In this document: positions 1-6,615 of the stretch, piece after piece
Numbering within the stretch: the stretch's first letter is position 1
How the letters are laid out: each line of letters begins with the position of its first letter
NCBI GenBank assembly: GCA_040265115.1
Contig: JBDQGZ010000047.1
Span: 1 to 13,207 of the forward strand
Length of the DNA stretch: 13,207 nt
Reading direction: 5' to 3'
Origin: M55B157 sp040265115
GTDB lineage: Bacteria > Actinomycetota > Actinomycetes > S36-B12
Program-made: the position numbers and the translations under genes
Notes under the pieces: generated by a model
Seen by the model: the letters and a program-made list of their open reading frames with translations, nothing else
Told to the model about the DNA's origin: nothing
Database searches by the model: none

Positions 1-678
1 GGCATGCTCGTAGTGGGCGGAGTTGTGCACCCCCGGGGTCAACACCACGATGGCAGGATCGGTCACCGGTGCAGCGAGACGGAGCGCGTGCTCGAGCCGA
101 TCAGGGTATTCCGCCACCGGTCGAACAACGTGACCGGCGAATACCTCGGGCAGAACATGGCCCATCGTGCGACGGTTCTCCAAAACGTAGGACACTCCCG
201 AGGGATTGCGCAGATTGTCCTCCAGCACCCGAAACTCACCCTGTTCATCGCGAATCAGATCGATCCCCGAAACATGGATGCGCACACCGTTCGGCGGGAT
301 GATCCCCCAAGCCTGTCGATGGAAGTGCGTCGATGACGTCACCAGGTGACGTGGGATGACTCCATCCGCAAGCACCTGTCCGGGCCCGTAGACATCGGCG
401 AGGAAGGCCTCGAGGGCACGCAGTCGCTGGATGACACCCGCCTCGATTCGAGACCACTCGGTGGCGGTGATGATCCGCGGCACGAGATCCATGGGCAGCG
501 GACGTTCGCGCTCGCCGAGAGTGAACGTGATGCCGTGGCGATCCAGATAGGAATCACGAACCCGCGCTCGATTGCCGAGTTCCTCGGGGCCGAGGTGTTC
601 GAGGACCCGATGCAACTCCGCATGAGGCACACGAGGAAGCCCACCGTCATACATCTCGTCGAAGGGCTGCGTGGTCAC
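1..678 (-). CDS. Circularly permuted ATP-grasp protein (type 2), 3' end outside window
   Basis: Reading the minus strand from GTG at 678 gives 226 uninterrupted residues that run off the left edge. The protein matches the N-terminal part of the CP_ATPgrasp_2 (DUF404/DUF407) family: FDEMYDG near residue 6, ITFTLGE at 50-56, PRIITATEW at 67-75, RLRALEAFLADVYG at 85-98, VSGIDLIRD at 136-144, LEDNLRNPSGVSYVLENR at 152-169, and TPGVHNSAHYEH near the cut end. Family members are usually about 480-560 residues, so less than half is visible. The family is predicted to make amide or peptide bonds using ATP and often sits with an alpha-E protein and a transglutaminase-like protein; those would lie to the left of the window. 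AGGAAG about 7 nt upstream supports the GTG start, and an in-frame TGA 24 nt upstream rules out a longer form. The substrate is unknown. Confidence 0.9.
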   Translation of the reverse strand, partial: MTTQPFDEMYDGGLPRVPHAELHRVLEHLGPEELGNRARVRDSYLDRHGITFTLGERERPLPMDLVPRIITATEWSRIEAGVIQRLRALEAFLADVYGPGQVLADGVIPRHLVTSSTHFHRQAWGIIPPNGVRIHVSGIDLIRDEQGEFRVLEDNLRNPSGVSYVLENRRTMGHVLPEVFAGHVVRPVAEYPDRLEHALRLAAPVTDPAIVVLTPGVHNSAHYEHA

Positions 679-734
679 GGAGTGCTTCCTAGCAGGTCAA
701 GGTTTCGACCGGATATCGCGCCAACCGAGACCTG

Positions 735-754
735 GTATACCCTCGGGGGTATGC
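735..754 (+). promoter_or_regulatory. CsoR-type operator overlapping the start codon of the GCPVC membrane protein gene
   Basis: GTATACCCTCGGGGGTATGC is a 20-bp inverted repeat matching at 8 of 10 positions per arm: GTATACCCTC against the reverse complement of GGGGGTATGC. The A/T-flanked C-tract/G-tract layout (TACCC...GGGGTA) is the classical binding site of CsoR/RcnR/CstR-family repressors, which sense Cu(I), other metals or persulfides. It covers the presumed -10 and the ATG at 751, so a bound repressor would block initiation. It lies in the 72-bp gap between two divergent genes, so the ATP-grasp gene could also be affected. No csoR gene is in the window. The match to the operator class is direct; the inducer is inferred. 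Confidence 0.72.
738..743 (+). promoter_or_regulatory. Likely -10 element (TACCCT) of a leaderless promoter
   Basis: TACCCT fits the actinobacterial TANNNT -10 pattern and ends exactly 7 nt before the ATG at 751, placing the predicted transcription start at the start codon. I see no Shine-Dalgarno sequence for this gene and no convincing -35. The hexamer is wholly inside the CsoR-type inverted repeat. Confidence 0.45.
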
Positions 755-1257
755 AGTCCTGGCAGGCCCTTCGCATGTGGCCCGCACGCCGATGGGGGAT
801 CGCCGGCATCGCCGCGGTGCTCTCCACGGCGGCGCTCGCCATTCCCACGGCACTCATCCCCAATCCGGTCTTCGGTCGCGCGATCGAGCCGGAGTGGTGG
901 TCCTGGCCGGTCACGATCCTCACCGGAATCCTTGCCGGACTGCTCGTCGCGACCTATATCGCGACTCCCCGGGTCGATAGCGGCTCCGCGGAGGATACCG
1001 CTGATGACGGGAACTCCACCGATCATCTCGATCGAGCAGGCGAGGCCGGTGTGGTTGGTGGACTGGTCTCCTTCTTCGCTGTCGGCTGTCCGGTGTGCAA
1101 CAAGCTCGTCTTGATCGCGCTCGGCACGACCGGTGCCGTCCAGTGGTTCGCCCCCATTCAGCCGATCCTCGCCGTCGCCGCGATCGGGCTGTTGCTCTGG
1201 GCACTCCGCAGGCGCCTCGTCGGCGAGATCTCCTGCGCTGTCCGCACCTCCGTCTAG
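751..1257 (+). CDS. Small integral membrane protein with GCPVC motif under a CsoR-type operator
   Basis: 168 residues. Hydrophobic segments lie at about 14-34, 50-71, 102-126 and 132-151, with an acidic soluble stretch at about 73-98. The conserved-looking core is FFAVGCPVCNKLVLIALG at 109-125, with Cys113 and Cys116 in a CPVC arrangement suited to binding a soft metal or doing thiol chemistry. A third cysteine (Cys162) is near the C-terminus. I recall similar 'hypothetical membrane protein' sequences in actinobacteria but know no established function. The open frame continues upstream to 346, but that stretch is antisense to the ATP-grasp gene; ATG 751 fits the membrane topology and the promoter/operator placement. 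It converges on the beta-propeller gene with 4 bp between stop codons. A role in copper or reactive-sulfur handling is inferred from the operator and cysteines only. Confidence 0.85.
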   Translation: MQSWQALRMWPARRWGIAGIAAVLSTAALAIPTALIPNPVFGRAIEPEWWSWPVTILTGILAGLLVATYIATPRVDSGSAEDTADDGNSTDHLDRAGEAGVVGGLVSFFAVGCPVCNKLVLIALGTTGAVQWFAPIQPILAVAAIGLLLWALRRRLVGEISCAVRTSV

Positions 1258-1261
1258 GAGA

Positions 1262-2272
1262 TCATGTCGGAATGTCGATCACACCGATCGCTGATTCCGC
1301 CAGTGAGCCGAGGTAGAGCTTCCCCTCGTGCTCTCGCACCCCGGTGACGTAGTGGTAGTCGGCGTCCTCGACATAGAGATTGCGCACCACTCGACCCTCG
1401 CCGTCGACGCCGACGACCCAGAGCACTCGATCGGCATCGGGCTGCAGAGCATCCGGCAGGGACCACACCATCGAGCGAAGGGCGCCGGGTCGAGGAAGCA
1501 GCGAATCTAACAGGCGATTGCGGGTCGAGGGCATCGCTATCCAGAAGACTCCATCACTACCGCGGGACATGTTGTCGGGCATCCCCGGCATGTTGTCGAG
1601 GACCACGCGTGCCGCGCCCGCATGATCACCGATCAGGTCGACCCGCTGGACGCGATAGCCACCCGTCTCCGCGACCAACACGAAGGAGTCATCGTCTGCG
1701 AGGGCGACACCATTGGCGAAGTCGAGGCCGTCGAGAACGACATCGACATCCCGGCCGGCCGACCAGCGGAGCAGGCGGCCCGATGAAGTGTGCGCGAGCA
1801 GATCGCCCTTGAACTCCTCGATCCCGAATCGACGCGAGGAGTCGGTGAAATAAATCTCCCCCGTCGCTGTCACCGCAGCGTTGTTCGTGAAGCGCAAGGG
1901 TCGACCGTCGATCGAATTCACCAGGGTTTCCACATCCCCCGTACTTGAATCAATGCGCAATAGGCCGCGATCGGCATCGCAGACCACCCACCAGCCCTCC
2001 GGGTGGATCTCGATCCCCAGCGGTCGTCCACCAGTCTCCGACACCCGCTCGACGTGGTGGCCATCGAGACTCAGCCGCAGAATCCGGCCATCGGCCGTCC
2101 CGGTCAGGAGGCGACCATCCTCAGCGATCGCCACGTCTTCGGGACCCACCCCGGTAACGGGCAGGAGCGTGACCCCATCCATGCGATCCAGCCGTGCGAA
2201 CTGCCCCGTCATTCCCTGGTCCCGCGGCGGTGTCCAGCGGAGCGGCTTCAACGGCGTCCGACGATCGGCCAT
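1262..2272 (-). CDS. Strictosidine synthase-like / SMP-30-gluconolactonase family beta-propeller protein
   Basis: 336 residues, predicted six-bladed propeller. Diagnostic stretches are GVGPEDVAIAEDGRLLTGTADG (41-62), FTNNAAVTATGEIYFTDSS (128-146), DGLDFANGVALADD (181-194) and MPGMPDNMSRGSDGVFWIAM (228-247). These match the strictosidine synthase/APMAP-like branch, with acidic and Asn residues (Glu45, Asn130/131, Asn187, Asp233) at places where relatives bind a divalent metal. Bacterial members are usually lactonases or esterases rather than true strictosidine synthases, and the substrate cannot be told. There is no signal peptide, so it is probably cytoplasmic. ATG 2272 is chosen over an in-frame ATG at 2314 because GGGGAG lies about 5 nt upstream of 2272 and because the longer form would run into the palindrome at 2314-2332. 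It is divergent from the ABC exporter across 63 bp. Confidence 0.88.
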   Translation of the reverse strand: MADRRTPLKPLRWTPPRDQGMTGQFARLDRMDGVTLLPVTGVGPEDVAIAEDGRLLTGTADGRILRLSLDGHHVERVSETGGRPLGIEIHPEGWWVVCDADRGLLRIDSSTGDVETLVNSIDGRPLRFTNNAAVTATGEIYFTDSSRRFGIEEFKGDLLAHTSSGRLLRWSAGRDVDVVLDGLDFANGVALADDDSFVLVAETGGYRVQRVDLIGDHAGAARVVLDNMPGMPDNMSRGSDGVFWIAMPSTRNRLLDSLLPRPGALRSMVWSLPDALQPDADRVLWVVGVDGEGRVVRNLYVEDADYHYVTGVREHEGKLYLGSLAESAIGVIDIPT

Positions 2273-2313
2273 GGGATCTCCCCTCTCTCGACCCAATAGA
2301 CGCGAGCCTGGCA

Positions 2314-2332
2314 CGACAGGCGTAGCCTGTCG
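2314..2332. promoter_or_regulatory. Perfect 19-bp palindrome before the ABC exporter operon, probable operator
   Basis: CGACAGGCGTAGCCTGTCG has two perfect 8-bp arms around GTA. It lies in the 63-bp gap between the divergent beta-propeller and exporter genes, ends 3 bp before the exporter's GTG at 2336, and contains the probable -10 (TAGCCT). A further half-site GCCTG at 2306-2310 gives three GCCTG/CAGGC copies in 24 bp. Size and symmetry suit a dimeric repressor of TetR or similar type. The regulator is not identifiable; none is encoded next to it. A transcript hairpin is less likely because the transcript probably starts downstream of it. Confidence 0.6.
2323..2328 (+). promoter_or_regulatory. 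Likely -10 element (TAGCCT) of the exporter operon
   Basis: TAGCCT matches TANNNT and is exactly 7 nt from the GTG at 2336, consistent with a leaderless transcript. No Shine-Dalgarno sequence is seen ahead of the GTG. It overlaps the right arm of the palindrome. Confidence 0.4.
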
Positions 2333-2335
2333 AGA

Positions 2336-3310
2336 GTGTCAGATTCCGAATGGGCGGTGCGCGCACGCGATCTCAACGTGGTGTACGGCTCCCGGAACAC
2401 CACCAAGAAGGCACTCGACGGCCTCGATCTGTCGATCGCCAACGGTGAGGTACATGCGATCCTCGGACCGAATGGAGCTGGCAAGACAACCTTCATCCGC
2501 GTGGCCACTACCCTCCTCATTCCGACCAGCGGTCACGTCAGCGTCGAGGGACTCGACGTTGTCCGGGAGGCCGGAGCAGTCCGCGACATCATCGGTGTGG
2601 CCGGTCAGTACGCCACCGTGGATGAATCACTCACCGGTCAGGAAAACCTGATTCTCACAGGGACGCTCTACGGGTTGCCGCGACCAGAACGCCAACGGCG
2701 AGCGACCGACCTGCTCGAGCGATTCGACCTCGCCGATGCCGCCGAACGCCCCGCGAAGACCTACTCCGGCGGTATGCGACGCAGACTCGATCTCGCTGCG
2801 TCTCTCATGGGCGATCCCCGCGTGCTATTCCTCGACGAACCCACCACGGGCCTCGATGTCCGGACCCGCAATGCCCTGTGGGACGAGGTGCGCTCCATCG
2901 CCGCACGGGGCGTCACCATCGTGCTCACCACCCAGTACCTCGAGGAAGCCGACGCTCTCGCCTCACAGATCAGCATCATCGATGCGGGCCGAGTGGTCGT
3001 GGAAGGCACGCCCTCGGAATTGAAGGCCACCGTCGGAGAGGAGATCCTCATTCTCACTCCGATCGATGCGCACGCCCTGCCTCCTCTCGCGGAGGCCGTC
3101 ACCGGCGAGATCGTCGAGGGCAGTGTCCGGGCGCGAACGGCAAGCGGCGGTGTGAATTCGCTCCTCGCCGCTGCCATGGAAGTCGCCCCGCTGGCGGGAG
3201 TGAGCACGACAACCGCCAGTCTCGATGACGTCTTCCTCACCTACACCGGGCATGTGGCGGAGGAAGAACCAGCCGCTCCCGAATCGCCGAAGCGGAGGCG
3301 AGGCCGATGA
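2336..3310 (+). CDS. DrrA-family ABC exporter ATP-binding protein
   Basis: 324 residues; nucleotide-binding subunit of a DrrAB-type exporter, the class known from daunorubicin resistance in Streptomyces. Walker A GPNGAGKT is at 44-51, Q-loop Gln91, signature YSGGM at 143-147, and Walker B plus catalytic Glu in VLFLDEPT at 163-170. The H-loop has Gln200 in LTTQYLEEAD where most ABC ATPases have His, which is typical of the DrrA family. A C-terminal extension (about 230-324) carries the DrrA-type region with SLDDVFLTYTGH and a basic tail. The GTG start is set by the N-terminal domain boundary and the -10 hexamer 7 nt upstream. It overlaps the permease gene by 4 nt (ATGA), so the two are translationally coupled. 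The exported substrate is unknown: drug, lipid or glycolipid are all possible for this family. Confidence 0.95.
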   Translation: MSDSEWAVRARDLNVVYGSRNTTKKALDGLDLSIANGEVHAILGPNGAGKTTFIRVATTLLIPTSGHVSVEGLDVVREAGAVRDIIGVAGQYATVDESLTGQENLILTGTLYGLPRPERQRRATDLLERFDLADAAERPAKTYSGGMRRRLDLAASLMGDPRVLFLDEPTTGLDVRTRNALWDEVRSIAARGVTIVLTTQYLEEADALASQISIIDAGRVVVEGTPSELKATVGEEILILTPIDAHALPPLAEAVTGEIVEGSVRARTASGGVNSLLAAAMEVAPLAGVSTTTASLDDVFLTYTGHVAEEEPAAPESPKRRRGR

Positions 3311-4119
3311 ACACCACGACTGTTCGACAGGCATCCCCTGCTCGCACCCCGAATCTGGGCCGCTTCTTCATCGACACCTTCGCCCTAGCGCAGCGCAGCC
3401 TGGCAAAGTTCCGCCGCAATCCGCAGGCCATCGTGTTCACGATCGTGCAGCCGGTGATGTTCGTGCTGCTGTTCCGCTACGTGTTCGGTGGCGCCATCGA
3501 AACTCCCCCCGGAGTCGACTACGTCAACCTGCTCATCCCCGGCATCGTGGTGCAAAACGCACTCTTCTCCGCCGCTTCGGCGTCTGTCGCCATCAGCGAT
3601 GATCTCGCCAGCGGATTCACCGATCGACTGCGCAGCCTGCCCACCGCACGCCTCGCTCCGCTCACCGGTCGCGTGGTCGCCGACACGCTGCGCGCCGGGC
3701 TGCTCGTCATCGTCATCTTCCTCGTCGGACTCCTCGTCGGCTTCCGGCCCGAATGGGGCCCGGGACTGCTAGCCGCGTGGATCCTGCTCATGGTGATCGC
3801 CTTCGGCTTTGCCTGGATCGCCGTCGCGATCGGAGTGTCGGTGAAATCCCCCGAGGTCGCCCAGAGCGCCGGCTTCATCTGGATCTTCCCCCTCACCTTC
3901 GCCTCTAGCGTGTTCGTTCCCGTCTCGACCATGCCCGACTGGCTGGCCTGGTTCGCCACCATCAACCCGGTCACCCAGTTCGCGAACGCCACTCGCGGCC
4001 TGGTCTTGCTCGGTGAGGTCGATTCAGCGCTCGGCTGGTCGCTGCTCTGGGTGGTGGGCTTCGCTGTCGTCGGTGGCGCGCTTTCCATCCGCGGCTGGAA
4101 CCGCATGACCCGGCCCTAG
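3307..4119 (+). CDS. DrrB-family ABC-2 type exporter permease
   Basis: 270 residues, membrane subunit partnering the preceding ATPase. About six hydrophobic segments lie at 41-61, 73-95, 122-146, 152-176, 186-206 and 241-260, the ABC-2 permease topology. Family stretches visible are QRSLAKFRRNPQ (29-40, the amphipathic lead-in before TM1), FTDRLRSLPTAR (104-115, cytoplasmic loop expected to contact the ATPase) and FVPVSTMPDWLAWFATINPVTQFANATR (about 203-230, the conserved loop before the last TM). The ATG overlaps the ATPase stop codon. The gene ends 21 bp before the ABC1 kinase, so read-through transcription into that gene is plausible. Confidence 0.94.
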   Translation: MNTTTVRQASPARTPNLGRFFIDTFALAQRSLAKFRRNPQAIVFTIVQPVMFVLLFRYVFGGAIETPPGVDYVNLLIPGIVVQNALFSAASASVAISDDLASGFTDRLRSLPTARLAPLTGRVVADTLRAGLLVIVIFLVGLLVGFRPEWGPGLLAAWILLMVIAFGFAWIAVAIGVSVKSPEVAQSAGFIWIFPLTFASSVFVPVSTMPDWLAWFATINPVTQFANATRGLVLLGEVDSALGWSLLWVVGFAVVGGALSIRGWNRMTRP

Positions 4120-4138
4120 CGGTCATGGCACGATCGCT
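4118..4138. promoter_or_regulatory. Imperfect 21-bp inverted repeat just before the ABC1 kinase start
   Basis: AGCGGTCATG and CACGATCGCT flank a central G and are complementary at 8 of 10 positions. The repeat overlaps the permease stop codon and ends 2 nt before ATG 4141. As RNA it could fold into a 7-bp stem (one G-U pair) with a 7-nt loop, which could impede ribosomes; as DNA it could be a repressor site. There is no U-tract, so a classical terminator is unlikely. Its shortness and mismatches make the call weak. Confidence 0.22.
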
Positions 4139-4140
4139 CC

Positions 4141-6108
4141 ATGACGACTGAGCCCACGATCTGGGACACGCTCTGGCTGATCCTGGTCATCGTCGTCCTG
4201 CTGGTCGTCGTCGGTTGGCTGGCCGGGCGAATCCTGGGTGTCCGCCGAGGATTCGGTCGCGCCGTGCTCGCCGGCATCGTGGGATTCCTCGCCGGCCTGA
4301 TCATCATCGCCGCCCAGTACAGCGAAGCGGATATCGATGATCTCAACGACCTCTGGGCGCTCGGCGTCGGCTTCTTCGGCTATGTCCTCGTGATTACCCT
4401 GCTCGCGAGTGTCGCCCTCGATGCAATATTCCGCCCGCGCGATCGACGACGCCGCTGGTCGCTGCCCCACCCCATCCGCTGGGTGAAAGTCCGACTCGCC
4501 GGTCTACGTCGACTGCGCCAGATCGCCCACGCGGCGCGCGTCAATGGACTGATCGGCCGCGGCATCCCCTCGACCCAAAGCCTCGCGACTCCGGAGGGCG
4601 CCCGGGCCCTGCGCAAAACCCTCGAGGATGCCGGCGGCATCCTGGTGAAGTTCGGCCAGATCGCGTCCACCCGCGAGGATCTTCTTCCCACCGTTCTCAC
4701 CGAGGAACTCGCCCGGCTTCGCACCTCGGTCCCCGGTCTTCCTGTCGACGAGGTCCACACCGTCATCGAAAACGAGCTGGGAGCGCCAATCTCGGAGATC
4801 TTTTCCAGTTTCGATGATCACGCGCTCGCTGCAGCATCTATCGGGGTGACGCACCGTGCCGTCATGTTCGACGGTCGCAACGTCATCGTGAAAGTGCAGC
4901 GCCCCGGAATCGAAGCCAACGTGGAGCGCGACGGCAATGTCTTGATCTGGGCAGCCGAGCAATTCCAGCGCCGATCCGATTCCGCGCAGCGACTCGGCCT
5001 AGCCGCTCTTGCCCGAGAACTCGTCGCAGGCATCACCGAGGAGCTCGACTTCACCCGCGAACTCTCGAACAACGCCGCACTGCGGGCGAACCGTGGGGAT
5101 TCAACCGATGTGGAGATGCCGGAGATCTTCTCGGACTACACCACCAGGCGCGTCCTGGTGATGGACGCCGTTGATGGTGTTCCCGTCTCCGACCGGGCCG
5201 CTATTGATGCAACCGGGGTCGAACGCAGTGTGCTCGCCTCGCGACTCATCGACTCCTTCCTCTCCCAGGTGCTCACCCACGGCGTCTATCACGCCGACCC
5301 TCATCCGGGCAACGTCCTGATCGACGAGCAGGGTCGGCTATGGCTGATCGACTACGGCGCGGTCGGCCACCTCGACCCGATCACCCTGGAGGGTCTGCAA
5401 CAACTCGCGATCGGCTTCACAATGCGCGACCCCTCCATCCTTGCGCGAGGCGTTCGTCGCCTCGCCGGACACAACGCCGACGACCTCGACATCTCGTCCC
5501 TGGAGTTCGATCTCGGCGCGATCCTGACCGACGTCCAGGCAGGCGGCTTCGACCCCTCCGCCCTATCCGAGGTGTTGAAGGTCCTCAACCGGCATGGGGT
5601 TCGGGCACCCGAAGCCCTTACAGTGCTGGCTCGCGCCACCCTCACCATCGACGGCACGTTGCGGATCATCGACTCGTCCTTCCGCATGGGACCGGCGACC
5701 CAGGAGCGCATGGGTGGTCTGGTCATGAGCTCCCAGATGAACCCACGCGATCAGGTGCTCAGCGAGATCGTGCGTGCGCTCCCAGCCCTTCGATCGATGC
5801 CTCAGCTCGGCGAGGATCTCGCGCTCCAAGCACGATCTGGGCGTCTCACGATGCGCGTCGATCGCTGGTACGGCGAGGACGGCCATCGCCTCGATCGTTG
5901 GATCTCCCAGATTCTCTTCACCGCTATCGGGGTGGTCGGGCTGCTCGGCTCCGCGCTTATCCTCATCGCCGCCGGACTAGCGCCCAACGAGTCAGTGTCC
6001 ACCTATCTCAGGGTGATCGGCTTCGTCGGCATGGTTGCTGCGACCGCGATGCAGTTGCGCGTCATCGCACGCATCCTGTCTCAACGTGATCGAGGCGATC
6101 CCTACTAA
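4141..6108 (+). CDS. ABC1/UbiB (AarF) family atypical kinase with membrane anchors at both ends
   Basis: 655 residues. Three hydrophobic segments open the protein (about 10-30, 38-58, 73-96) and two close it (about 588-612, 621-643), around an ABC1 kinase-like core. Core motifs are KxGQ (K170-Q173), Ala-rich loop AAAS (230-233), Lys251 in VIVKVQRPG, the ExD pair E301/D303 in ELDFTREL, catalytic HADPHPGN (384-391) and metal-binding Asp404 in LIDYG. Family members are ATPases or kinases tied to quinone and isoprenoid-lipid metabolism; no client is known here. The segment after AAAS reads IGVTHRA rather than the usual IAQVHRA, and DFG is DYG, so nucleotide handling may differ. No Shine-Dalgarno is seen at the start. 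Its stop codon overlaps that of the convergent sigma-factor gene. Confidence 0.93.
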   Translation: MTTEPTIWDTLWLILVIVVLLVVVGWLAGRILGVRRGFGRAVLAGIVGFLAGLIIIAAQYSEADIDDLNDLWALGVGFFGYVLVITLLASVALDAIFRPRDRRRRWSLPHPIRWVKVRLAGLRRLRQIAHAARVNGLIGRGIPSTQSLATPEGARALRKTLEDAGGILVKFGQIASTREDLLPTVLTEELARLRTSVPGLPVDEVHTVIENELGAPISEIFSSFDDHALAAASIGVTHRAVMFDGRNVIVKVQRPGIEANVERDGNVLIWAAEQFQRRSDSAQRLGLAALARELVAGITEELDFTRELSNNAALRANRGDSTDVEMPEIFSDYTTRRVLVMDAVDGVPVSDRAAIDATGVERSVLASRLIDSFLSQVLTHGVYHADPHPGNVLIDEQGRLWLIDYGAVGHLDPITLEGLQQLAIGFTMRDPSILARGVRRLAGHNADDLDISSLEFDLGAILTDVQAGGFDPSALSEVLKVLNRHGVRAPEALTVLARATLTIDGTLRIIDSSFRMGPATQERMGGLVMSSQMNPRDQVLSEIVRALPALRSMPQLGEDLALQARSGRLTMRVDRWYGEDGHRLDRWISQILFTAIGVVGLLGSALILIAAGLAPNESVSTYLRVIGFVGMVAATAMQLRVIARILSQRDRGDPY

Positions 6109-6608
6109 CCATCCGCGGCGGTCCCCTGCGCGGCTATCGCATCGCGTAGTCGCCGTCGCGCTCGCGAGATCGCCGCTGAGGCCCCGCCCTCACTCAATCC
6201 CAGCACTGCAGCGACCTGGATTTCACTCAGGCCCTCCCAGGCCAGGAGCAGCAAAACCTCCCGATCACGTGCGGACAGGATCGACCACGCCCGCTTCATC
6301 GCCAGGTCATCGCTCACCAGGTCGGCCGTATCAATGACGTGACGATCCTCCTCCACGTCGACGGTGGGGAGCGCGATCACGCGACGACGATGGGTAGCGA
6401 GCACCCGGCGAGCCACCCCGTACAACCAGGCCAGAACCGGATCCGTGACGTCCTCGCGTCGCCGCCACGTGATGGCGAACACTTCCGCGGTGAGGTCATC
6501 GGCATCGATATCCGGGCTAGCCTCGCCCGTGAGACGTCGACGCAGATAGCGACGCACCTCGATCGCGTGAGCATCGAAGATCTCCGCCAGCCAGACGTCG
6601 TCTTTCAC
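6105..6608 (-). CDS. ECF-like RNA polymerase sigma factor (sigma-70 family)
   Basis: 167 residues with only the two ECF domains. Region 2 spans about 8-77 (FDAHAIEVRRYLRRRL, DADDLTAEVFAITWRR, AWLYGVARRVLATHRRR); region 4 spans about 103-157 (LSARDREVLLLLAWEGLSEIQVAAVLGLSEGGASAAISRARRRL), including the helix-turn-helix that would read the -35. The frame stays open upstream into the lipoprotein gene, but sigma-factor homology begins at about residue 6 of the GTG 6608 form, which begins 7 nt after the lipoprotein stop codon. It is the last gene of the regulator-kinase-lipoprotein-sigma operon. No anti-sigma gene follows, so control is probably transcriptional, through the upstream two-component pair. 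Target promoters are unknown. Confidence 0.88.
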   Translation of the reverse strand: MKDDVWLAEIFDAHAIEVRRYLRRRLTGEASPDIDADDLTAEVFAITWRRREDVTDPVLAWLYGVARRVLATHRRRVIALPTVDVEEDRHVIDTADLVSDDLAMKRAWSILSARDREVLLLLAWEGLSEIQVAAVLGLSEGGASAAISRARRRLRDAIAAQGTAADG

Positions 6609-6615
6609 CTTGAGG

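Noticed and set aside
346..750. In-frame upstream extension of the GCPVC membrane protein (a 303-residue open frame)
   Set aside because: This part is antisense to the well-conserved ATP-grasp gene and has no recognisable protein features; the operator, -10 and membrane topology all favour ATG 751.
1221..1262. Possible terminator between the convergent genes ending at 1257 and 1262
   Set aside because: Only a short palindrome (GAGATCTC) inside the coding end; no stem long enough to call.
2273..2314. Longer propeller protein starting at ATG 2314
   Set aside because: A good ribosome binding site (GGGGAG) precedes ATG 2272, and the extra 14 residues (PGSRLLGRERGDP-like) have no family match.
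1881..2651. 256-residue plus-strand open frame across the propeller gene and into the exporter
   Set aside because: Arg/Ser/Pro-rich shadow of the minus-strand propeller gene; no domain, no start signals, and it runs into the exporter in another frame.
4436..5900. Many CGATCG sites, suggestive of a repeated short motif
   Set aside because: They occur throughout coding sequence at Ser/Asp/Arg/Ile codons, and there is no spacing or clustering pattern; probably codon preference.
5340..6089. 249-residue plus-strand open frame inside the ABC1 kinase gene
   Set aside because: Arg/Pro-rich out-of-frame shadow; the kinase frame has continuous homology through this region.
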